Shown: positions 43,551-55,174, counted from the first letter of the stretch. The stretch: DNA of 64,000 nt from Halobacterium sp. CBA1132 (GCF_001485535.1 NZ_BCMZ01000001.1:2523454-2587453), one strand, 5' to 3'. Notes: generated by a model from the sequence alone, not told the origin. Program-made: numbers and translations.

Positions 43551-43723
43551 CGTGGTCGAGTACCGACTGTTGGTCACATCCGTGACTCAACAGCGCTCAA
43601 CCATTGCGTGTTGAGCATTTGTTGGCTGCTTCGCAGTCAACTTCATCGTCGTTGGCTTCACCGCCAACAACCCTCGACCACTTCGTGTGGTTGAGTACCA
43701 TCGTCAGCTGCTCTGCAGCTGAC
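43542..43723 (+). repeat. Array of about seven short hairpins just before 23S
   Basis: Consecutive stem-loops: 43542-43560 (ctcgacca/tggtcgag, loop ccg), 43567-43593, 43595-43616, 43621-43641 (gttggctgc/gcagtcaac, loop ttc), 43651-43668 (gttggc/gccaac), 43673-43695 (ctcgaccac/gtggttgag), and 43703-43723 (gtcagctgc/gcagctgac, loop tct, perfect). They are removed with the pre-23S leader. The first overlaps the processing arm and would compete with it. Confidence 0.75.
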
Positions 43724-43730
43724 ATCCAAC

Positions 43731-46642
<2,912 letters not shown>

Positions 46643-46666
46643 ACACTCATGCACTCACCACATTAC

Positions 46667-46708
46667 GTGGTCGAGTCCAGGCGTTAACTGGATTGCACTT
46701 ACACACGG
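46667..46708 (+). other. 23S processing stem, 3' arm
   Basis: gtggtcgagtccag ... ctggattgcacttacacacgg is the reverse complement of 43509-43550, with a central bulge. It ends pre-23S. Confidence 0.85.
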
Positions 46709-46774
46709 ACGTTCGCCGATACTGGCGTCCCGGACTTCTGTCCGGGAACAACGGTTCGATTCCGTTGGTCGGTA

Positions 46775-46896
46775 TTAAGGCGGCCATAGCGGCGGGGAAA
46801 CTCCCGTACCCATCCCGAACACGGAAGATAAGCCCGCCTGCGTTCCGGTCAGTACTGGAGTGCGCGAGCCTCTGGGAAATCCGGTTCGCCGCCTAC
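46775..46896 (+). rRNA. rrf: 5S ribosomal RNA
   Basis: About 122 bases starting ttaaggcggccatagcggcg and ending ccggttcgccgccta. The ends pair (taaggcggc with gccgccta). It contains the conserved cccatcccgaacacgga. It fits Halobacterium 5S. Confidence 0.96.
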
Positions 46897-46914
46897 TATT
46901 CATACTTCATTAAG

Positions 46915-46946
46915 CCTCGAACAGCACTGCTGCTGTTCGGGGCTTT
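46915..46946 (+). terminator. Hairpin and T-run after 5S
   Basis: cctcgaacagca-ctgc-tgctgttcgggg forms a 12-bp stem with one G-U pair, followed by cttt. It may end part of the rRNA transcripts before tRNA-Cys, which has its own TATA-like element (acgtttaag, about 46986-46994). Confidence 0.45.
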
Positions 46947-47020
46947 CTGCATTTGTAGCGCGGAGTGGCGACACTTCGTACCGCTACGTTTAAGCGAGCG
47001 AGCGCAGTACCACGAGACGT

Positions 47021-47096
47021 GCCAAGGTGGCAGAGTTCGGCCTAACGCAGCGGCCTGCAGAGCCGCCCATCGCCGGTTCGAATCCGGCCCTTGGCT
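47021..47096 (+). tRNA. tRNA-Cys (anticodon GCA)
   Basis: A 76-base cloverleaf. The acceptor gccaagg pairs with ccttggc, with discriminator T as expected for Cys. The anticodon stem gcggc/gccgc has loop ctgcaga, giving GCA. CCA is not encoded. A run of five T at 47096-47100 ends the transcript. It is the distal tRNA of the rRNA operon. Confidence 0.97.
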
Positions 47097-47188
47097 TTTT
47101 CGCGTGCGTCGTTCGTCGTTGAGGCGGTCCCGTGCGTTCGCGCGGCGGGAAAGTAACGATTATACGACGCCCTCTCTACGCTTCGAGT

Positions 47189-47989
47189 ATGCAACGACGT
47201 GCTGCGGCGGTGTCCGTCGTGGTTTTCATTCTGCTGGCGGCCGGCGCGTACACGTACATCGGTGCCGCTCAGCAGCCTGACGTGACACTAGAGAACCCGG
47301 ATTACACGGTTTCCGCTAACGAGACAGTGACGCTGGCGGGGACGTCGTACAGTTTCACAGAGGTCTCGGAGGATTCCGCGACCGCAGAGTGGACTAATGA
47401 GTCCGCGCGGTACACGGAGTCGTGGGCGGCCAACGATACGGTGGTCTACCGGGGCGGGAATTATTCCGTTGTCATTCCGAGTCAGTCGGATCCGTCGGAG
47501 TTCGAGCTCCGTGAGGTCCAGACGGTTGACCGGCCGACAGTCGAGCAGAACGGCACGACGTACGTCATCGTCGAGGAGGATGGGGAGCGCCGACTCGTCG
47601 AGCGTGACGAGTATCTCGACGACCCGACAGTCTACGAGTTCGCGGAGGGCGACGCAATCGAGCGCCCGAACAACGACAACGAGACTCGCGTGGCCTCGGT
47701 CACGAACTCGTCGGTGACCATCGAGTGGTTCGCGCCGCGGACGAACGAAGTCGGCTTCGACGAGGGGGAGAACACGTCTGTCGGTGACACCGCGTACCTC
47801 GCGCACTTCGAGCAGCAGGGCGGCGCGTCGGTCCTGCAGTTGACGACCGACTACGAGGATTACCACTCGGATGTCGAGGCACAGGAGACGTTCCACGAGC
47901 GCATGAACGGGCTCTGGGGAATCACCATCTTGAGCATGCTGGCGGCGGCGTTCCTCACGATGCTGGCGTTCATGCCGTCGCGGTACTGA
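47189..47989 (+). CDS. Membrane protein with a large external domain, two TM helices
   Basis: 266 residues from ATG 47189 (MQRRAAAVSVVVFILLAAG). TM1 is about residues 6-24 and TM2 about 240-258, leaving an external domain of about 215 residues rich in Asn-x-Thr/Ser glycosylation sites and acidic residues. I do not recognise the family. A TATA-like ttatacg lies about 30 bases upstream. GC is a little lower than in neighbouring genes. It is followed after 53 bases by another small membrane protein gene. Confidence 0.8.
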   Translation: MQRRAAAVSVVVFILLAAGAYTYIGAAQQPDVTLENPDYTVSANETVTLAGTSYSFTEVSEDSATAEWTNESARYTESWAANDTVVYRGGNYSVVIPSQSDPSEFELREVQTVDRPTVEQNGTTYVIVEEDGERRLVERDEYLDDPTVYEFAEGDAIERPNNDNETRVASVTNSSVTIEWFAPRTNEVGFDEGENTSVGDTAYLAHFEQQGGASVLQLTTDYEDYHSDVEAQETFHERMNGLWGITILSMLAAAFLTMLAFMPSRY

Positions 47990-48042
47990 CGCCGCTGCGG
48001 CGTTCCGTCACCGTTAACGTGTTCGGCGGCGACGCGTCGTGC

Positions 48043-48249
48043 ATGCAACAGTTGTTCGCTGATACGCTCGACGTCTACGGCGTCCTCGTCGGCGTGTTCG
48101 TCGCACTCGTCGGTATCGCGACGCTCGTCGGGATGCCGTGGCAGTACACTAACAGCGGCGTCGTCACAGTTCTTCAGGCGCTGGGCGCGCTCGGCGCCGT
48201 CGGCATCGGCGCGGGTCTCGCTTGGCTTGCACACGCACAGACACAGTAG
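48043..48249 (+). CDS. Small two-helix membrane protein
   Basis: 68 residues from ATG 48043 (MQQLFADTLDVYGVLVGV). Two hydrophobic helices, about 10-30 and 42-62, are joined by a short loop with Pro and Trp. A TATA-like cgttaacg is about 30 bases upstream. The function is unknown. It could partner the membrane protein encoded just before it, but this is only proximity. Confidence 0.7.
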   Translation: MQQLFADTLDVYGVLVGVFVALVGIATLVGMPWQYTNSGVVTVLQALGALGAVGIGAGLAWLAHAQTQ

Positions 48250-48313
48250 CGGTTTCTTCGTTTCGACGTTGCCGAGTGGCGACGCTGTACGAACTGTTCG
48301 TTCGTCGCAGAAG

Positions 48314-48387
<74 letters not shown>

Positions 48388-48468
48388 TCGATTCCACGTG
48401 GGGCACCGTGACGTTAAACGTTTACCATCCAGCGAAACCCTTAGGCAGCCGTCCGTGAACCAATTCGT

Positions 48469-49698
48469 ATGCCTGGAGTACGCGAGTTCGCGTCCGAGCT
48501 CGTTTCGTTCGCGTCGACGGACGGTGACGAGGCGTCGGTGTCGTCGTGGTTCTGTGCTCGGTTGGACGAACTCGGTTTCGAGACGTACGAGTGGGACGTC
48601 GACGTGGAGTTGCTCGCGAGCCATCGATCGTTTCCGGACGACCCCCGCGAGATTCGGGCGGCCGACCGGCGCAGTGTCGGTGGCGTCCTCGAACTCGGCG
48701 ACCCGGATGCGGGGCCGACACTCGTGTTGAACGGCCACCTCGACGTGGTGCCGGCCGACGAGGCGGTGTGGTCGTCGCAGCCGTTCGAGGCACGATGGCG
48801 CGGGGACGAGCTGACCGCGCGCGGCGCGGCGGACATGAAGTCCGGGCTCGCGGCGTGCGTGTTCGCGGCGCTCGCACTCGCAGAGCGCGGCCTGGACGGA
48901 CGAGTCGTCGTTGAGGGCGTGGTCGGTGAGGAGGCTGGTGGCGTCGGCGCGGCGACCGCGGCGCTGGACAATCCGTACCCGTTCGACCGAGACGCCGCGA
49001 TTATCGCCGAGCCGACCGCGCTCACTCCCGTGGTCGCCTCCGAGGGGAGCCTGATGAAGCGCCTACGACTGACCGGGCGGTCCTCGCACGCGGCGACGCC
49101 GTGGCGCGGCGAGTCCGTGCTTCCGCACTTCGACAGCGTCCGGGAGGCGTTCGCGGACCTCGCCGAGGAGCGCGAGCAGTCGGTCACTCATCCGTTGTAC
49201 GAGGAGTTCCCGACGAAGTGGCCCGTCGTCTGCGGGACCGTAGAGGCCGGCGAGTGGGCGTCGACGGTACCGGCTTCCTTGACTGCGGAGTGGCGCATCG
49301 GCGTCGCACCCGGCGAGACCGTCGCAGCGGTCGAGGCCGAGTTCGAGGAACGACTCGCGGACGTGGTCGCGGACAGCGAGTGGCTCTCGGAACACCCGCC
49401 GGAGTTCGAGCGATTCTCCGTCCAGTTCGAGGCATCAGAAATCTCGCCTGACGAGCCGGTCGTGACCGCCGTCCAGTCGGGGATGCGCGCGAACGACCTC
49501 GGGGAGACGGCGCCGCGCGGCGTGACGTACGGCGCGGACGCGCGCCACTACATCGAGGCGGGGATTCCGACCGTGATGTTCGGGCCGGGGAGCATCGAGC
49601 AGGCGCACTTCCCGGACGAGACAATCGACTTTCGGGAGGTCGAGACGGCGGTGGACGTGCTCGCGGACGCGGCGGAGGCGTTCCTCGCGCAGAACTAG
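48469..49698 (+). CDS. M20 family metallopeptidase (ArgE/DapE-like deacylase)
   Basis: 409 residues. The metal site shows as His90 and Asp92 in NGHLDVVPAD, Asp122 in GAADMKSG and Glu154-Glu155 in GEEAGG, with a dimerisation domain at about 195-300. A C-terminal His (IEQAHFPDE) completes the site. Members hydrolyse N-acyl amino acids or peptides; the exact substrate is unclear. A TATA-like cccttagg about 26 bases before the ATG suggests a leaderless mRNA. The stop overlaps the convergent next gene by four bases. Confidence 0.88.
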   Translation: MPGVREFASELVSFASTDGDEASVSSWFCARLDELGFETYEWDVDVELLASHRSFPDDPREIRAADRRSVGGVLELGDPDAGPTLVLNGHLDVVPADEAVWSSQPFEARWRGDELTARGAADMKSGLAACVFAALALAERGLDGRVVVEGVVGEEAGGVGAATAALDNPYPFDRDAAIIAEPTALTPVVASEGSLMKRLRLTGRSSHAATPWRGESVLPHFDSVREAFADLAEEREQSVTHPLYEEFPTKWPVVCGTVEAGEWASTVPASLTAEWRIGVAPGETVAAVEAEFEERLADVVADSEWLSEHPPEFERFSVQFEASEISPDEPVVTAVQSGMRANDLGETAPRGVTYGADARHYIEAGIPTVMFGPGSIEQAHFPDETIDFREVETAVDVLADAAEAFLAQN

Positions 49699-50351
49699 AG
49701 GTAGTCGCGGAGCGCGTCCGCGATGACGTCGTCGGGGTCGGTGTCGGAGACGGTGGCGTGCCGGCGGAGGTCGCGGTAGACCGGCGACGGGAGCGTGACC
49801 GTGACTTCCCCGGGCGTGACACCGAGGGCTTCGAGCACTTCGTCGAGGGGTTGTCCGTCGTTGACCGCGCTGGCGGCTTGGCGGACGTCGCGGACAGTGA
49901 GGTCGTTGTCGACGACGGCCCACGCGAGGAGATAGCGGTCGTCGCCGCCGACGCGCGCGATGTGTTTGGCGGCGGTCGGGGGGATGTGGCCGGCGGCGAC
50001 GTGCTCGCGGACGGCCCGCGGGAGGTCGTGGACGCGCGCCCACTTCCGGATGAACGAGACGCCGACGTCGCCGTCCGCGCGCTCGGCGGCGGCCTTGTAG
50101 GAGTTCTCGGCGCGGACGAGCGCGGCGCAGGCGGCGGCGCCGCGGAGCATGTAGAGGTGGCTGTCGCCGAGTTCGTTTCGCGCGAACGCGCCGACGGTCT
50201 CGGCGGCTTCGGCGACGCTGTCGGGGTCGTCGGGGTCGAACGAGACGGCTTCGCGGGCGTGTTCGCCGGTGACGCGTTCGTCCCCGCGGACGACCGGCTC
50301 GCCGACGGGTGATTCTCGGTCCGTCGGCGGGAGCCGCTCCTCGTCAGTCAT
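49695..50351 (-). CDS. Uncharacterised haloarchaeal protein with ParB/KorB-like HTH region
   Basis: 218 residues from ATG 50351 (MTDEERLPPTDRESPVGEP). The middle, VSFIRKWARVHDLPRAVREHV through AAKHIARVGGDDRYLLAWAV, resembles the helix-turn-helix of ParB/KorB-type proteins. The C-terminal end VTVTLPSPVYRDLRRHAT looks like a ribbon-helix-helix segment. A DNA-binding role is therefore likely. From memory it may be the family called DUF7119. It is preceded by two micro-genes on the same strand (33 bases apart). Confidence 0.75.
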   Translation of the reverse strand: MTDEERLPPTDRESPVGEPVVRGDERVTGEHAREAVSFDPDDPDSVAEAAETVGAFARNELGDSHLYMLRGAAACAALVRAENSYKAAAERADGDVGVSFIRKWARVHDLPRAVREHVAAGHIPPTAAKHIARVGGDDRYLLAWAVVDNDLTVRDVRQAASAVNDGQPLDEVLEALGVTPGEVTVTLPSPVYRDLRRHATVSDTDPDDVIADALRDYL

Positions 50352-50383
50352 AGCGTCCGGTAACGGCGTTGCGCGTAAAACAC

Positions 50384-50533
50384 CTACTCCTCGTCGTCGT
50401 GGTTCTCCCGGCGTTCCGAGAGGTGCTCCCAGATCTCCGTGCAGCCCGCGCCGGGTTCCACGTCGGCGAGGTGGTCGTCGTCGCGGTCCTGCGTCTCCTC
50501 GCGGTCGGCGTCGCGTTCGGCGTGTTGGTTCAC
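50384..50533 (-). CDS. 49-residue acidic small protein
   Basis: A GTG start at 50533 gives a protein beginning with Val/Met-NQHAERDADREE and holding DVEPGAGCTEIWEHLSERRE near its C-terminus. The GAGCTEIWEHLSE block looks like a conserved small haloarchaeal protein that I have seen without a function. The GTG overlaps the stop of the upstream micro-gene, so translation is coupled. It lies 33 bases before the gene ending at 49695, so all three may be one operon. Confidence 0.65.
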   Translation of the reverse strand: MNQHAERDADREETQDRDDDHLADVEPGAGCTEIWEHLSERRENHDDEE

Positions 50534-50616
50534 TCGCCGTCCACCTCGCCTGTGAACAGCTCGGGTGCGGCGTCGGCGGACGCGTGCTGACGGTGGCTGC
50601 GCGTACGGGTTTGCAT
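50530..50616 (-). CDS. 28-residue micro-gene overlapping the next one
   Basis: An ATG at 50616 opens a frame beginning MQTRTRSHRQHASADA and ending LFTGEVDGE. Its stop TGA overlaps the GTG start of the next small gene (GTGA). ttaacc lies about 30 bases upstream, fitting a leaderless transcript. It has no domain. Coupling and the promoter suggest that it is real, either as a peptide or as a translational lead-in. Confidence 0.5.
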   Translation of the reverse strand: MQTRTRSHRQHASADAAPELFTGEVDGE

Positions 50617-50770
50617 ATTCGACAGTATGGCGTACACACGGTTAACTGTCGCTGCGCGCGCAACGTCCGCCAGGGCTGGCTGGTACCAGAGAGTTTTGAC
50701 GGTAGTGGGGACGGCAGGCAGGCGTTGCCAGCGCCGACGAGTGGACCCGACTGGGGCACTAACGGGAGGT

Positions 50771-51058
50771 ATGGCGACGCGATTGCGGTTGCTCGACGAC
50801 GCCGCGTGGGTGAGCGTGAACGACGAGCGCGAGGTGGGGACCAGCGAGGTGTGGCCGGTCGCGGAGGGCTTCTGTTCGTGCGAGCTCGCGTGGCTCGTCG
50901 TCGAGGCGTTCGTGGACGTGAGCGTGGACGGGCGGCGCGTGGAGGCGCGCCCGCACGGCCACTGTCTGAACTGCGGGGAGTCCGGAACGACGCCGTGGCT
51001 GCCGGTCGGGAAGGTGACCGACGACGGGTTCGAGCTCGTCGAAGGTGTTCGCCGATAG
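50771..51058 (+). CDS. Small uncharacterised protein with Cys-x-Cys and Cys-x-x-Cys
   Basis: 95 residues from ATG 50771 (MATRLRLLDDAAWVSVND). It has FCSCELAW in the first half and HCLNCGES in the second, a possible four-Cys metal site. gggaggt directly before the ATG is a Shine-Dalgarno-like sequence. The function is unknown. It is upstream of the nitrite/sulfite reductase gene by 87 bases, with a TATA-like aatatccgcta between, so the two are probably separate units. Confidence 0.7.
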   Translation: MATRLRLLDDAAWVSVNDEREVGTSEVWPVAEGFCSCELAWLVVEAFVDVSVDGRRVEARPHGHCLNCGESGTTPWLPVGKVTDDGFELVEGVRR

Positions 51059-51145
51059 CGGTAACAATATCCGCTATCGAACGGCCGCGGGGAACCTTGA
51101 CACCAAGCACGCCTTGGTAAGGCCGGACGCCGAGTGTGTGTCTAT

Positions 51146-52906
51146 ATGCCAACGGACGTCGAGCGCTGGAAAGACGAGGTCTACGGGAACGAAATCCGGG
51201 AGCATCTCTTCCGGTTCGCGGAGGAGGGATGGGACGCCATCCCCGAGGACGAGGAGGACGCGTGGTTCGAGCGGTTCAAGTGGTGGGGGCTGTACCACCA
51301 GCGGAAGGGCCAAGAGAGCTACTTCATGATGCGCATCGGGACGCCCAACGGCGTCCTCGAACCCGGGCAACTGCGCACCGTCGCGGAGATCGCCGACGAG
51401 TACGCCCGCGGCCCGGTCGACAATCCGGAGTTCGGCGCGGCGTACTGTGACTGGACGACCCGCCAGTCGATTCAGCTCCACTGGATCAAACTGGAGGACG
51501 TTCCGGACATCTTCGAGAAACTGGAAGCGAACGACCTCACGACCCAGCAGGCCTGCGGTGACTCGTGGCGCAACATCGTCGGCTGTCCGGTTGCCGGGAA
51601 GGACACCCACGAGCACATCGACGCGTGGCCGGTCGCCGAGGAACTCCACGAGACGTTCAAGGGTAACGACGACTACTCGAACCTCCCGCGCAAGTGGAAG
51701 GTCTCGGTGACTGGCTGCGACCAGGGCTGCGGGCAGGGCGACATCAACGACCTCGCGTTCGAGCCCGCCGAGAAGCACGGCGAACTCGGCTTCAACGTCC
51801 GCATCGGGGGCGGTCTCTCCCGGAAGGAGCCGCGTCTCGCTCGCGACGTCGACATCTGGGTGCCCGAGGAGAAGGCCACCGACATCGCGGCCGCGACGAC
51901 CGAACTGTTCAACGACCACGGCGACCGCGAGGACCGCTACAACGCCCGCATCAAGTTCCTCGTCGACGAGTGGGGCGCCGACAAGGTTCGTCGCGTCCTG
52001 CAGGAGGATTACACCGACTGGGACCTCGAAACCGCGGGCGACGACCTCCGCGACCAGTACACGTACAACGCGGGCGGCCACGAGCACGGCGACCACGTCG
52101 GCGTCCACGAGCAGCCCGACGGCAACTACTACGTGGGCCTGAACGTCCTCGTGGGCCGGCAGGGCGTCGAGGACGTCTACGAACTCGCGGACCTCGCTGA
52201 CGAGTACGGCAGCGGCGAAGTCCGCCTCACGCAGCGACAGAACGTCATCGTGACGGACATCCCCGAGGCGGACCTCGACGACTTCCTCGCCGCGGACCTG
52301 CTGGACGACTACTCGCCGGACCCCCACCCGTTCATGCGGGGCTCCATCGCGTGTACGGGCACCGAGTACTGCTCGCTGTCCATCGTGGAGACGAAGAACC
52401 GCCAGGTGCGGTACGCGCGCTGGCTGAAGGAGAACGTCGACGTCCCGGAGGCCGTGACGGACTTCCACATCCACCTCTCGGGCTGCACCGCGTCGTGTGC
52501 GCAGCCCCAGATTGCTGACATCAGCCTCCGCGGGATGAAGACCCGCAAGGACGGCGAACCCGTGGAAGCCCTCGACGTCGGCCTCGGCGGCGGGCTCGGC
52601 GAGAACCCCCACTTCGCGGAGTGGGTGGAGATGCGCGTGCCCGCCGACGAGGTGCCGGGGTACATCCAGAACCTCCTCGCCACGTACGAGGACGAGCAGC
52701 AGGGTGGGGAGACGTTCCGCGAGTTCATCCAGCGCCAAGACGAGGACGCGCTCCAGGAACTCGCGGACCCCGAGGAGACGGACTACCACGACCCGTACAT
52801 GCACAACACGAAGATGACGTGGTACCCGTACGCCGACGAGGACGACATGGACGCCAGCCCCGCGCCGACGGACGGCGACGGCGAACCCATCTCCGCGGAC
52901 GACTGA
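51146..52906 (+). CDS. Ferredoxin-dependent nitrite/sulfite reductase (sirohaem, 4Fe-4S)
   Basis: 586 residues from ATG 51146 (MPTDVERWKDEVYGNE). Two ferredoxin-like half-domains and two 4Fe-4S/sirohaem domains form the usual pseudo-dimer. The cluster ligands are Cys403 and Cys409 (CTGTEYC) and Cys447 and Cys451 (CTASC). The first half keeps VTGCDQGCGQGD but lacks the full ligand set. It reduces nitrite to ammonium or sulfite to sulfide; sequence alone does not decide. No nitrate reductase lies beside it. The start fits the TATA-like element at about 51069-51076 only with a leader. Confidence 0.88.
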   Translation: MPTDVERWKDEVYGNEIREHLFRFAEEGWDAIPEDEEDAWFERFKWWGLYHQRKGQESYFMMRIGTPNGVLEPGQLRTVAEIADEYARGPVDNPEFGAAYCDWTTRQSIQLHWIKLEDVPDIFEKLEANDLTTQQACGDSWRNIVGCPVAGKDTHEHIDAWPVAEELHETFKGNDDYSNLPRKWKVSVTGCDQGCGQGDINDLAFEPAEKHGELGFNVRIGGGLSRKEPRLARDVDIWVPEEKATDIAAATTELFNDHGDREDRYNARIKFLVDEWGADKVRRVLQEDYTDWDLETAGDDLRDQYTYNAGGHEHGDHVGVHEQPDGNYYVGLNVLVGRQGVEDVYELADLADEYGSGEVRLTQRQNVIVTDIPEADLDDFLAADLLDDYSPDPHPFMRGSIACTGTEYCSLSIVETKNRQVRYARWLKENVDVPEAVTDFHIHLSGCTASCAQPQIADISLRGMKTRKDGEPVEALDVGLGGGLGENPHFAEWVEMRVPADEVPGYIQNLLATYEDEQQGGETFREFIQRQDEDALQELADPEETDYHDPYMHNTKMTWYPYADEDDMDASPAPTDGDGEPISADD

Positions 52907-52977
52907 CCGCTCGGTCTCCGGTCTCTTCTGTTGTCGCTGTCGAAACACCCACCAGCGCGGAACGCGTCCCCGTTCGC

Positions 52978-53247
52978 ATGGCCGACCGTATCATCAAGGT
53001 CAACGCGTACACGACGTTCAACCTTCTCGACGGCGAGGCCGAGGGTCACGGCTGGACCGAGGAGGCGCTCGCAGTGCTCAACGTCACGACCCACGACGGC
53101 GACGTGCTCCTCGAACTCGAACTCGACAACACGGACACCGAGCGCGTGCCGGCGCACGCCGAGCGCGCGACCCTCTCCCCGGCGGACGCCCGCGAACTCG
53201 CGGACGAACTCGAGTCCTACGCCGACCGCGCGGAGAGCGACGAGTAA
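52978..53247 (+). CDS. DUF6360 family protein
   Basis: 89 residues from ATG 52978 (MADRIIKVNAYTTFNLLDG). It is a small, acidic, soluble protein with the conserved N-terminus and the VPAHAERATLSPADARELA block that I associate with DUF6360. No function is known. It lies 71 bases after the reductase gene and may share its mRNA. The stop abuts the convergent RNase-like gene with no gap. Confidence 0.75.
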   Translation: MADRIIKVNAYTTFNLLDGEAEGHGWTEEALAVLNVTTHDGDVLLELELDNTDTERVPAHAERATLSPADARELADELESYADRAESDE

Positions 53248-54498
53248 CTACACCGTAATCGTCGGGCCGCGGTCCGGCGCGCTCGCGTCGAAGCCGTCCG
53301 CGCGAAGTTCGTCGGCGAACCACTCGCAGCGGTCGCCGTGGTTGACGAGCACCTCGCTGCCGCGGTAGTCGTCGAGGAACTCGCGCAGACCCTCGCGGTC
53401 GGCGTGTGCGGAGAAGTCGTAGCTGTTGACGCGCGCGGCGACGCGGAGGTGCCGGCCGTCGATTTCCGCGCTCCCCGTGTCGAGGAGTTCGCGGCCGGGC
53501 GTCCCCTCGACCTGGTACCCCGTGAGCGCGAGCTCGTGCTGGGGGTTGCCCGAGATTTCGGGGACGTACGTCATCGCGGGGCCGCCCGAGAGCATCCCAG
53601 CGGTGGTGACGATGGCGGTCGGTTTGTCCGCGATGCGCTTGCGCTGGCCGTTCCGCGTCGTCTTGTCGAGGAAGCGAGCGTGGCCGCGGGCGGCTTGGAA
53701 CGCGTCCGCGTCCCGGAGGAACTCGCTGGTCTGCGTGAACCGCTCGGTGACGGCGACGCCCATTCCGTCGACGTAACACGGGATGTCGTGGGCGGCGCAC
53801 ACCATGAACAGTTCCTGCGTGCGCCCGACCGCGAACGCGGGGACGACGGCGGTGCCGCCGCCGCGAATCGTCTCGGCGACGGACGCGGCGAACGCGTCCT
53901 CGATGCTCGCGCGGTCCTCGCGGGAGACGTCTGCGTACGTGGACTCGGTAATCACGACGTCGGCGTCGGGCCGGGCGGTCGTGCCGGCGAGAAGGCGCTG
54001 GTCTTCGGTGTTGAAGTCGGCCGTGTACAGCAGTTTGGTGTCGCCGTCATCGACGAGCACGTGCGCACTGCCGGGGATGTGGCCGGCGTCGAAGAGCGTG
54101 ACTTCGTAGCCCGCGGCTTCGAACGTCTCCCGGTAGCCGTGCGTCTCCGAGACTTCGCCGAGCGCGGCGACTTCCGCGCGCGTGAACGGGCAGTCGTATC
54201 GGCCGCCGCGCTCGCCGCCGCCCTGTAGCTTGAGCGTGTCCTGTGCGAGCAAGCGCGTGAGGTCCCGCGTGGGCGGCGTCCAGTGGATCGGCGGGCGCCG
54301 GGTTCCGGCGACGAGCGCGGGGACAGCGCCCGCGTGGTCGAGGTGGCCGTGGCTGACGACGACCGCGTCCGGGTCGACGTCTTCGGGGTAGCCCGGGGGC
54401 GTCCCGGGTTTCATACCGTAGTCGACCAGCAGCGAGTCGTCGACGAGAATCGCGCTCCGCCCGACCTCGCGGGCACCGCCGAGAAACCGCAAGTCCAT
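53248..54498 (-). CDS. MBL-fold beta-CASP ribonuclease-like protein
   Basis: 416 residues from ATG 54498 (MDLRFLGGAREVGRSAIL). The metal-binding HGHLDHAG is at 50-57 and the distal His motifs are present (DAGHIPGSAHV, YDFSAHADREG, LVNHGDR). The beta-CASP insertion lies at about 190-330 (FAVGRTQELF). This is the KH-less aRNase/CPSF-like group that processes RNA ends. It is a single gene, divergent from the nos cluster. Confidence 0.88.
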   Translation of the reverse strand: MDLRFLGGAREVGRSAILVDDSLLVDYGMKPGTPPGYPEDVDPDAVVVSHGHLDHAGAVPALVAGTRRPPIHWTPPTRDLTRLLAQDTLKLQGGGERGGRYDCPFTRAEVAALGEVSETHGYRETFEAAGYEVTLFDAGHIPGSAHVLVDDGDTKLLYTADFNTEDQRLLAGTTARPDADVVITESTYADVSREDRASIEDAFAASVAETIRGGGTAVVPAFAVGRTQELFMVCAAHDIPCYVDGMGVAVTERFTQTSEFLRDADAFQAARGHARFLDKTTRNGQRKRIADKPTAIVTTAGMLSGGPAMTYVPEISGNPQHELALTGYQVEGTPGRELLDTGSAEIDGRHLRVAARVNSYDFSAHADREGLREFLDDYRGSEVLVNHGDRCEWFADELRADGFDASAPDRGPTITV

Positions 54499-54604
54499 AC
54501 GCGTCGTAGGGACGCACCGCGTTTGGCTCCGTCGGTCGGCGGTGCCTCGGGGACTACCGACCTCCACTGGGAGGTTCGCAGCGCAACCTCCCTAATCCCC
54601 GATT

Positions 54605-54616
54605 CGAATATGTTCG
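54605..54616 (+). promoter_or_regulatory. NarO-like inverted repeat upstream of halocyanin
   Basis: cgaatatgttcg is a perfect CGAA-N4-TTCG palindrome, the form reported for the haloarchaeal denitrification regulator NarO. It lies 34 bases before a TATA-like gtttacg (54651-54657), upstream of the gene at 54692. The site recurs with the same spacing before nosZ. Confidence 0.65.
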
Positions 54617-54691
54617 CCCACGTTCCCGGGGTCTGGTACCGTGCTCGCCGGTTTACGTGTCCGTATGCCCGACCGGTGAAGTGAGGCAAAC

Positions 54692-55174
54692 ATGGACGAC
54701 CACTACTCGCGAAGACGGTTCCTCGCAAGCACTGCAGTCGTCGGCGCCGCGGCGCTCGCAGGCTGTTCCAGCGGTGGCGGCGATGGCGGCGGCGGGGGCG
54801 GGGGCGGTGAGGAGACGACGGAGGCACAGACGGAGCAGGCAAGCGACGACTCCAGCGGGAACGTCGTGACGGTGGGGCCGGGCGGACAGTTGGCGTTCGA
54901 ACCCGACGAAATCACGGTCTCGACCGGCGACACCGTCACGTGGGAGTTCGCCAGTCCGAGCCACAACGTCTGCGCGTACCCCGAGATGAACGACAAAGTC
55001 TCCATCCCCGAGGGCGCGTCTGGGTTCGGTACGATGGAGCAGGGCGGTGACGCGTTCGCGCTGGTCTCGCAGGGTGAGACCTTCGAGCACACGTTCGAGA
55101 CGCCCGGCGAGTACACGTACGTCTGCGTTCCCCACGCGACGTCGAACATGGTCGGCACCGTCGTCGTCGAGTGA
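54692..55174 (+). CDS. Halocyanin, type-1 copper lipoprotein
   Basis: 160 residues. It has a Tat motif SRRRF at 6-10 and a lipobox LAGC at 22-25, so it is an exported lipid-anchored protein. A Gly/Glu/Thr-rich tether follows to about residue 55. The copper ligands are His91, Cys145, His148 and Met153, in the plastocyanin pattern (YVCVPHATSNM). It carries electrons on the outer face. As the first gene upstream of nosZ it is a good candidate for its electron donor. Confidence 0.93.
   Translation: MDDHYSRRRFLASTAVVGAAALAGCSSGGGDGGGGGGGGEETTEAQTEQASDDSSGNVVTVGPGGQLAFEPDEITVSTGDTVTWEFASPSHNVCAYPEMNDKVSIPEGASGFGTMEQGGDAFALVSQGETFEHTFETPGEYTYVCVPHATSNMVGTVVVE

Noticed and set aside
50627..50770. 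Upstream extension of the Cys-rich small protein to an ATG at 50627
   Set aside because: The extension is Arg/Ala-rich with no conserved pattern, while gggaggt stands directly before the ATG at 50771.
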